Source: DATHYU01 sp033722675
GTDB lineage: Bacteria > Actinomycetota > Acidimicrobiia > Spongiisociales > UBA11373
Reading direction: 5' to 3'
DNA length: 22,656 nucleotides
Assembly: GCA_033722675.1 (NCBI GenBank)
Contig: JAWVYO010000034.1
Coordinates: forward strand, 1-22,656
The position numbers were made by a program, and so were the translations under genes. Below the pieces are notes generated by a model, which was not told where the DNA came from, made no database searches, and saw only the letters and a program-made list of their open reading frames with translations. Positions 1-6,268 of the stretch are shown in pieces; position 1 is the first letter of the stretch; every line of letters begins with the position of its first letter.

Positions 1-372
<372 letters not shown>

Positions 373-632
373 AAGATCAGGACCCGAAGGTCCGAATCCT
401 CAGAGAGTGGGTGTCGAGGTCTGGCCAAACCGTTCCCCGACGCCTGGCATCAGCGCGTTGTCTGATGCTGCATCGGCCTGGCGGCCGATGCTTCATTTTC
501 GTACGGCAGGATGCGTCCGCATGGTGGGGCGCATCCAGCCAAAACTGGTTTTTGGCACACTGTTTAGTTGTCAAGGAGCCGGACACTCGGAACCCGACAC
601 CACCGAACGGCGGTGCCGAGCTGCGAAGCACG
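373..632 (-). promoter_or_regulatory. rRNA operon leader with three hairpins, boxA and boxB-like hairpin
   Basis: This is the transcribed leader between the candidate rrn promoter and mature 16S. On the minus strand, bases 580-561 read GGCTCCTTGACAACTAAACA. This resembles the actinobacterial rrn boxA (CTCCTTGAGAACTCAACAG type) that recruits Nus antitermination factors. Just upstream is a short boxB-like hairpin with 5-bp arms at 601-605 and 611-615. Between boxA and 16S are three further hairpins, with arms 509-515/530-536, 470-478/483-491 (nine perfect pairs, 4-nt loop) and 447-453/462-468. These may shape RNase III processing, which cannot be tested without the 3' side of 16S. No gene is visible in this stretch. 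Confidence 0.7.
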
Positions 633-661
633 AGCATACACCTCCGCCGACGACTACCCAA
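633..661 (-). promoter_or_regulatory. candidate rRNA operon promoter
   Basis: On the minus strand a -10 box TATGCT (638-633) lies 17 bp downstream of TTGGGT (661-656). Predicted transcription would start near 626, about 45 nt before boxA, which is normal rrn architecture. A similar TTGGGT -35 occurs before infC. The call rests only on matches to sigma-70-like consensus. Confidence 0.45.
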
Positions 662-707
662 GTCATCCCGGCGAGGAAATCCCGATCTCGCCAGGTGGGC
701 CGCCGGG

Positions 708-736
708 TTGGTGGCTCGCGGGGCGAACACTACCGT
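708..736 (+). promoter_or_regulatory. candidate tyrS promoter, probably leaderless
   Basis: TTGGTG (708-713) and TACCGT (731-736) are separated by exactly 17 bp. The -10 box ends 8 bp before the tyrS ATG, so transcription should begin at or next to the start codon. No Shine-Dalgarno sequence precedes the ATG, which fits a leaderless mRNA of the kind common in actinobacteria. Confidence 0.45.
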
Positions 737-744
737 TTCCGGCC

Positions 745-2031
745 ATGACAGACCAGCATCTCCTCGACGTCCTCCGCTCCCGCGGCTTCGTGCAGGACGT
801 CACCGACGAGGACGGGGTGCGTGCCGCCCTCGACACCGGTCCCGTCACGTTCTACGTGGGGTTCGACCCCACCGCCTCCTCGCTCCACATCGGCAACCTC
901 GTGGCCGTCATGGCCATGGCGTGGCTGCAGCGCTCCGGGCACCGTCCCATCGCCGTCGCCGGCGGCGGCACCGGGAGGATCGGCGACCCGTCGGGACGCG
1001 ACGACGAGCGCGAGCTGCTCGACGACGAGGCCATCGAGGCCAACCTGGCCGGCATCCGCGCCGATCTGTCGAAGATCCTCGACCTCTCCTCCCCCGAGCG
1101 GGGGCTGCTCGTCGACAACCACGACTGGCTCGGTTCGCTCGGGTTCATCGAGTTCCTGCGCGACGTCGGCAAGCACTTCTCGGTCAACGCGATGATCGCC
1201 CGCGAGTCGGTGAAGCGGCGACTGGCCGAGCGGGACCAGGGCATCTCGTTCACCGAGTTCAGCTACCAGCTGCTGCAGGCCTACGACTTCGCCCACCTCC
1301 ACGAGGCCGAGGGGTGCGTCCTCCAGATCGGCGGCTCCGACCAGTGGGGCAACATCACGGCCGGCGTCGAGCTCACCCGGCGACTGCACGGCGGACGGAC
1401 GTTCGGCATCGTCACGCCCCTCGTCGAACGCTCCGACGGACGCAAGTTCTCGAAGTCGACCGGTACCGCCATCTGGCTCGACCCCGACGAGACCTCCCCC
1501 TACTCGTACTACCAGTGGTTCCTCAACGTCCCCGACGCAGATGTCGGACGGTTCCTGCGCCTCTACACGTTCCTCCCGCTCGACGAGATCGCCGAACTCG
1601 AGGACTCCCTCGCCGACGATCCCGGCGCCCGGGTCGCCCACCGCGCCCTCGCCACCGAGGCGACGCGCATCGTCCACGGCGAGGTGGGACTGGCCGAGGC
1701 CGAGCGGGCCACCGAGATCCTCTTCGGCGACGCACCCTTCGCCGACCTGGACGCCAGGACCCTGCGTGACGCCTTCGACGCCGCACCGAGCACCACGCTG
1801 GAGCGGTCCCGGCTCGGCAGCGGCATCGGTGTCGTCGACCTCCTCGCCGACATCGACGCGGCCTCCTCGAAGAGCGAGGCCCGGCGACTCGTCTCCCAGG
1901 GCGCGGTGCGGGTGAACAACCGGCGCATCGACGACGTCGACACGGTGGTCGGATCGGACGACCTGATCGGCGACGGCGTCGTCGTGATCCGCGTCGGCAA
2001 GAAGCGCTACTACCTGGCCACGTTCGCGTAG
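745..2031 (+). CDS. tyrS: tyrosyl-tRNA synthetase
   Basis: Cytoplasmic class I aminoacyl-tRNA synthetase that charges tRNA-Tyr with tyrosine. The 428-residue protein has the usual length of bacterial TyrS. The HIGH-type motif is HIGN at residues 48-51, after the conserved YVGFDPTASSL stretch. The tyrosine-binding region includes QIGGSDQWGNI (194-204), and the KMSKS-type loop is KFSKS (234-238). An S4 RNA-binding domain occupies about 355-428. The start at 745 is chosen because the TyrS fold begins there; an in-frame ATG at 568 would add 59 residues of low-complexity sequence running through the rRNA promoter. The gene is divergent from the 16S gene. tyrS and mpg are also close in mycobacteria, as here across the PBP gene. 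Confidence 0.97.
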   Translation: MTDQHLLDVLRSRGFVQDVTDEDGVRAALDTGPVTFYVGFDPTASSLHIGNLVAVMAMAWLQRSGHRPIAVAGGGTGRIGDPSGRDDERELLDDEAIEANLAGIRADLSKILDLSSPERGLLVDNHDWLGSLGFIEFLRDVGKHFSVNAMIARESVKRRLAERDQGISFTEFSYQLLQAYDFAHLHEAEGCVLQIGGSDQWGNITAGVELTRRLHGGRTFGIVTPLVERSDGRKFSKSTGTAIWLDPDETSPYSYYQWFLNVPDADVGRFLRLYTFLPLDEIAELEDSLADDPGARVAHRALATEATRIVHGEVGLAEAERATEILFGDAPFADLDARTLRDAFDAAPSTTLERSRLGSGIGVVDLLADIDAASSKSEARRLVSQGAVRVNNRRIDDVDTVVGSDDLIGDGVVVIRVGKKRYYLATFA

Positions 2032-2461
2032 CGGCACCGCTCCCGGCCTCGGTGGCCCGGAACGGCCCGAGCGGAGCGGACAGCATGGCACGGCCGCCGT
2101 GGGGCAGGGGCCCCACGCTGCGGAGGAGGGCCGACCGGCGCCTGTTCGGCGGCGCGAGCCGCCGAAGTCGGCCCGGGCAGACAGCAGGGCACGGCCTCAG
2201 CGGAGCGGACAGCAGAGCCCGAGCGGAGCGGGATGAGAACCGCACCCGCGGCGGCAGCACCCCGCACCGCTCCCGAGGGAGCGCAGCGACCGACGGGAGT
2301 CGCCCGCATCAGACAGGAGTGACTCGGCCTCCGTGGCCCGGAACGGCCTCAGCGGAGCGGACAGCAGGGCCCGGCCCGGGGAGAAACGGCGCAGCCCGGA
2401 GATCCGCGCGCGAGGCGCGCGCTGCTGGTAACGTTCCGCGCGTAGCCGAAAGACCGGACAC
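2032..2461. repeat. gene-free spacer with interspersed GC-rich direct repeats
   Basis: This 430-bp spacer between tyrS and the PBP gene holds no convincing gene. A unit reading ACGGCCTCAGCGGAGCGGAC followed by AGCAG occurs identically at 2191-2215 and 2343-2367. A close variant lies at 2062-2085 and a shortened copy at 2216-2233. The copies at 2045-2085 and 2326-2366 share a longer 41-bp unit with only three mismatches, extended to the left by GGCCTC(G/C)GTGGCCCGGA. GC-rich hairpins lie at 2098-2117, 2268-2283 and 2405-2421. The family may be a dispersed intergenic element of this genome; copies elsewhere cannot be seen from one window. Confidence 0.75.
2098..2117 (+). terminator. possible tyrS terminator hairpin without U-tract
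   Basis: CGTGGGGC (2098-2105) and GCCCCACG (2110-2117) form a perfect 8-bp stem with loop AGGG, 66 bp after the tyrS stop. No T-run follows, so it would be an atypical actinobacterial terminator or simply a stable hairpin in the repeat region. Confidence 0.3.
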
Positions 2462-4837
2462 ATGCCTCGCCGCTTCGCGGCAGGCGTCGTGGTGACAGCG
2501 CTGATCGCCACCGCCTGCTCCGTGCAGCCCATCGAGGATCCGGGGCTTGGAGCGGGCGACCTCACGACGACGGTGTACGCCGCGGACGGATCCGTCCTCG
2601 GCGAGATCCACGCCGGGCAGGACCGCGTGCCCGTTTCCTTCGACGACCTCCCCCGCCACGTCGTCGACGCCGTGGTCGCCATCGAGGACAAGCGCTACTG
2701 GGTGCACAACGGGGTGGACGCCCGCGCGATCGCCCGGGCGGCGGTGGTGAACATCGAGGCCGGGGCGGTCCTCGAGGGCGGCTCGACCATCACCCAGCAG
2801 TACATCAAGAACACGCTGCTGACCGACGAGATCACCCTCGAACGCAAGATGCGCGAGGCCGGCCTGGCCCTCCGACTGGAGCGGACGCTCGACAAGGAGG
2901 AGATCCTCGAGCGGTACCTCAACACGATCTACTTCGGCCGCAGCGCCTACGGCATCGGCGCCGCGGCTCGACGGTACTTCGGGGTCGACATCACCGACGT
3001 GTCACTGGCGCAGGCGGCGCTCCTGGCCGGGATCATCCAGTCGCCCACGACGCTGGAGCCCGAGCTCGCCCCCCGGGCCGCGGAGGCCCGGCGCCTCACC
3101 GTCCTCGATCGGATGGCCGATCTGGGCTGGATCACCCAGGCGGAGGCGACGGCGGCCGCGGCCGAGCCCCTCGGCACCCTCCCCCTCGACGAGCTCGATC
3201 GTCTCCGCTCCCCCTACTTCACCGAGGAGGCGATCCGTCGGGCCCTCGCCAACCCGGTCCTCGGCGAGACCCCCGAAGAGCGGTTCGACCGCCTCTACCG
3301 CGGTGGCCTCGAGATCCACACCACCCTCGACCCCGAGGCACAGCACGCCGCCGAACGGGCGATCGACGACGTGGTCCCCGGCGACGGTCCCAACGCCGCC
3401 CTCGTCGCCATCGACCCCCGGAACGGCGCGGTGGTCGCGATGGTGGGCGGCGAGGACTTCTACGACACCGACGACCCGGTGGCGCGCTTCAACCTGGCGA
3501 TCCTGGGACGCCGCCAGCCGGGGTCGACGATCAAGCCGTTCGTGCTCGCCTCGGCATTGGAGCAAGGCGTCCCCCTCGAGACCCTGTTCGCCGGCGGCGC
3601 GACCGTCGAGATCGGCACCGGTCCCGACGTGTGGGAGGTCACGAACCACGACGGGGCCGTGTTCCCGCCCCTCACCCTCGACGAGGCCACCGTGTTCTCG
3701 GTGAACACCGTCTACGCCCGGCTGGTCGACCTCCTCGGGGTCGAGACGGTGGCCGGGTTCGTCCGGGGCGCCGGGCTGCCCGTCACCGACGACGTCCCCT
3801 CGCTGGCCCTCGGGTCCCTCCTCGTGAGTCCGCTGGAGCTGACGGCCGCGTACACGGCGTTCGCCAACGGGGGGATCCGCACGGAGCCGCGCTTCCTCAC
3901 CCGTATCGTCGACGCCGACGGCACCGAGTTGTGGGCCTCCACCCCGACGACGTCGGCGACGATGAGCCCCGACACGGCCTCGGCCGTCACGGCGACGCTG
4001 CGCGACGGCGTGCGTCGCGGCACGGGCCGCAACGCCAAGATCGGACGCCCCGTCGCGGGCAAGACGGGGACGACGGAGTCGTCCCACGACGCATGGTTCG
4101 TCGGCTACACCGGCGACCTGGTCGCCTCCGTGTGGCTGGGGTACGCGGATGGAAGCCGCGCGCTGGTGCCACCCCACACCCCCTTCACGGTCACCGGCGC
4201 CACCTGGCCGGCGACGATCTGGGCCCGCTTCGCCGCCGACGCCCTGGCAGGCGCCTCCTTCCGCGAACTGCCGGCTCCCGACGACGACCGCATCGCCATC
4301 GAAATCGATCTGGACACCGGCGCCCGGGCCGGCGCCGTCTGCCCCGGCGGCTCGGTCGTGACGCTGCGCCTGGTCGCCGATGCGATCCCCTCCTCCGCCT
4401 GCCGCACGACGCTGGCGAGCCGGGTGACGGAGGCGCTGCGCGGCGTCGTCCCCGACGTCGAGTCGCTCCCCGTCGACGAGGCGGTCACCGTGCTCGAGGC
4501 CGGCGGGTTCCGGATCGAGCTGTCGTGGCTCGACGCCCCCGGCGTGCATCCCGGTCACATCGCCGCCCAGTTCCCCGCAGCGGGCGACACGGCGTCGGGC
4601 GCGATCCGCCTCGTCGTGGGCGGTCCCGAACCGGGAACATCGGTGCCGACGCTCCTCGGCGAGTCCCGCAGCCGCGCCGCCTACTGGCTGGAGAACCTCG
4701 GCGCCCGCGTCGAGGTCGTGGAGGCGTGGGAGCCCGGCGTCGATCCCGGGACGGCGCGCCCCCGTGCCGTCTGGGGCCAGTCCCCCGCGCCCGGCGCACC
4801 GATCACCGCGGTCGTCACCCTCTGGGTCAATCCCTGA
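2462..4837 (+). CDS. bifunctional class A penicillin-binding protein with two PASTA repeats
   Basis: Cell-envelope enzyme that polymerises lipid II (GT51 glycosyltransferase) and cross-links peptidoglycan (transpeptidase). In the 791 residues, the glycosyltransferase has EDKRYWVHNGVD (75-86, catalytic Glu75), GGSTITQQ (106-113), RKMREA (128-133) and the KEEILERYLNTIYFGR segment from 145. The transpeptidase has the S355-T-I-K358 active site, S413-V-N415 and K534-TG-T537. Two PASTA domains end the protein at about 662-721 and 724-790, suggesting muropeptide or lipid II sensing. The N-terminus is short, with a hydrophobic stretch ending ATAC (Cys19), which looks like a lipobox rather than the usual membrane anchor. 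An in-frame stop at 2429-2431 and the absence of any start codon after it make ATG 2462 the first possible start. The gene overlaps mpg tail to tail by 11 bp. Confidence 0.93.
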   Translation: MPRRFAAGVVVTALIATACSVQPIEDPGLGAGDLTTTVYAADGSVLGEIHAGQDRVPVSFDDLPRHVVDAVVAIEDKRYWVHNGVDARAIARAAVVNIEAGAVLEGGSTITQQYIKNTLLTDEITLERKMREAGLALRLERTLDKEEILERYLNTIYFGRSAYGIGAAARRYFGVDITDVSLAQAALLAGIIQSPTTLEPELAPRAAEARRLTVLDRMADLGWITQAEATAAAAEPLGTLPLDELDRLRSPYFTEEAIRRALANPVLGETPEERFDRLYRGGLEIHTTLDPEAQHAAERAIDDVVPGDGPNAALVAIDPRNGAVVAMVGGEDFYDTDDPVARFNLAILGRRQPGSTIKPFVLASALEQGVPLETLFAGGATVEIGTGPDVWEVTNHDGAVFPPLTLDEATVFSVNTVYARLVDLLGVETVAGFVRGAGLPVTDDVPSLALGSLLVSPLELTAAYTAFANGGIRTEPRFLTRIVDADGTELWASTPTTSATMSPDTASAVTATLRDGVRRGTGRNAKIGRPVAGKTGTTESSHDAWFVGYTGDLVASVWLGYADGSRALVPPHTPFTVTGATWPATIWARFAADALAGASFRELPAPDDDRIAIEIDLDTGARAGAVCPGGSVVTLRLVADAIPSSACRTTLASRVTEALRGVVPDVESLPVDEAVTVLEAGGFRIELSWLDAPGVHPGHIAAQFPAAGDTASGAIRLVVGGPEPGTSVPTLLGESRSRAAYWLENLGARVEVVEAWEPGVDPGTARPRAVWGQSPAPGAPITAVVTLWVNP

Positions 4838-5369
4838 GCAGGAACCGCCAGGGCCGATCGACGGCCTTGGAGATGCCGATCCGCGGGGTCCGTTCCACGT
4901 GGCCCGTCGCCTCGACGCGCTCGGACACCACGACGGGGCCGTCGAAGACGTCCGACCCGTCGAGCTCACCGGTGACGCCCAGGGCCTGACACAGCTTGCC
5001 CGGGCCGTCGGTGAGATGGTCTTCCCGTCCTCGCCGCCGTCGGATGGCCTCCTCCCCGGCCGCGATCCGCCCGCCGCGCAGGAGCACGGCCCGACCGACG
5101 CCGGCGGGCCCGACCGTCACGTTCATGCACCAGTGGATCCCGTACGACCGGTACACGTACAGCGTGCCCGCCGGCCCGAACATCGACCGGACCCGGGGCG
5201 TCTCGCCCCGGTACGCGTGGGAGGCCGGGTCCTCCGCGCCCTCGTACGCCTCGACCTCGGTGAGCACCACGGCGGTCTCCACACCGCCGATCCGGGTGGT
5301 GACGCGGCGGCCGAGGAGACGGGGGGCGGCCTCGAGCGCAGTGCCCGACAGCGCCTCGCGCAGGCTCAC
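4827..5369 (-). CDS. mpg: 3-methyladenine DNA glycosylase, AAG/MPG type
   Basis: Base-excision repair enzyme that removes alkylated purines such as 3-methyladenine from DNA. The 180-residue protein shows the AAG family core: TEVEAYEGAEDPASHAYRG (37-55), with Glu40 in the place of the catalytic Glu125 of human AAG, then MFGPAGTLYVYRSYG (63-77) and the C-terminal DGPGKLCQALG segment (121-131). The GTG start at 5369 is fixed by the GTGA overlap with the argF stop (5366-5369), implying translational coupling. A longer upstream reading frame exists only as a shadow of argF. The 3' end overlaps the convergent PBP gene at 4827-4837. It is the last gene of the infC-to-mpg run. Confidence 0.94.
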   Translation of the reverse strand: MSLREALSGTALEAAPRLLGRRVTTRIGGVETAVVLTEVEAYEGAEDPASHAYRGETPRVRSMFGPAGTLYVYRSYGIHWCMNVTVGPAGVGRAVLLRGGRIAAGEEAIRRRRGREDHLTDGPGKLCQALGVTGELDGSDVFDGPVVVSERVEATGHVERTPRIGISKAVDRPWRFLLRD

Positions 5370-6268
5370 CCGAGGAGGCGGTCGAGGACGGCGACGAAGG
5401 CGTGGAGCCGGTTCTCCGCCTGGTCGAACACCCGGCTGCGCTCGTGGTCCATGACGGCGTCGGTGACCTCGTCGCCCCGGTGGGCCGGGAGGCAGTGGAG
5501 GAAGATGGCGTCGCCACCGGCGAGGCCGAACACCCGCTCGTCGACGCGATAGGGCTCGAAGACGAGGCGCCGCTCGGCGGCCTCCGCCTCTTGTCCCATC
5601 GACGCCCAGACGTCCGTGTACACCGCATCCGCCCCGCGCACCGCCGCTTCGACGTCCTCGCCGACCACCACCTCGGCGCCCGGGGCCGCTGCTCGCCGTG
5701 CCCGTTCCACCACGGCGGCGTCCGGTGCGTGCCCGGCGGGGTGGGCCACCCGCACCGTCACGCCCAGGGGCGGCCCGCCGAGCAGCAGCGAGTGGCACAC
5801 GTTGTTGCCGTCCCCGACGTAGGCGAGCACCGCGCCCTCGAGCGGCCGGGCCTCCTGCAGGGTCTGGAGGTCGGCCAGCGCCTGGCAGGGGTGTTCCAGG
5901 TCGGACAGGAGGTTCACGACGGGGGCCCCGGCGTGCTCGGCGACCTCGAGGAGGTCGCCGTGGCGGAAGACCCGCATGGCCACGAGGTCGACGTACCGAT
6001 CGAGGACCCGGGCCACGTCGCGCACCGCCTCCCGGGACCCGAATCCCACCTCGTCCTGTTTCAGGGTGACGGGGCGCGCCCCGAGGCGCAGCGCCGCCAC
6101 CTCGGACGACACGCGAGTGCGCAACGACGGCTTCTCGAAGAAGAGGCCGACGGTGCGGCCCTCCAGTCGCCCGCCCAGGGCACCGGGGTCCGCCTTGGCG
6201 GCCCGTGCCCGGTCGAGGAGGTCGGCGAGACCGTCGGGACCGGGGTCGCCCGCCGACAGGAAGTCCAT
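5366..6268 (-). CDS. argF: ornithine carbamoyltransferase
   Basis: Cytosolic enzyme of arginine synthesis that makes citrulline from ornithine and carbamoyl phosphate. The 300-residue protein has the carbamoyl-phosphate loop as SLRTR (48-52), HPCQ (126-129), the ornithine-side SMGQE (223-227) and HCLP (258-261). The SMGQE and HCLP motifs separate it from aspartate carbamoyltransferase. The more usual loop is STRTR, so Leu49 is a mild variant. ATG 6268 shares its A with the pheT stop (TGATG), and the stop overlaps the mpg GTG. No other arg gene is visible nearby, whereas in mycobacteria a whole arg cluster lies beside pheST. Confidence 0.95.
   Translation of the reverse strand: MDFLSAGDPGPDGLADLLDRARAAKADPGALGGRLEGRTVGLFFEKPSLRTRVSSEVAALRLGARPVTLKQDEVGFGSREAVRDVARVLDRYVDLVAMRVFRHGDLLEVAEHAGAPVVNLLSDLEHPCQALADLQTLQEARPLEGAVLAYVGDGNNVCHSLLLGGPPLGVTVRVAHPAGHAPDAAVVERARRAAAPGAEVVVGEDVEAAVRGADAVYTDVWASMGQEAEAAERRLVFEPYRVDERVFGLAGGDAIFLHCLPAHRGDEVTDAVMDHERSRVFDQAENRLHAFVAVLDRLLG

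Noticed and set aside
730..2091. Antisense 453-codon frame opposite tyrS
   Set aside because: Valine/glycine-rich with no recognisable domain; it mirrors the codon bias of tyrS on the other strand.
2010..2309. Minus-strand 99-codon frame in the tyrS-PBP spacer
   Set aside because: Its repeated peptide (AVRSAEAVPGH-like) merely translates the DNA repeats; no codon-position signal.
2032..2461. CRISPR array in the repeat spacer
   Set aside because: Copies are irregularly spaced (26-130 bp), differ in length, and there are no uniform spacers or cas genes.
3002..4969. Antisense 655-codon frame opposite the PBP gene
   Set aside because: No motifs, His/Arg/Gly/Asp-rich composition typical of the complement of a high-GC gene.
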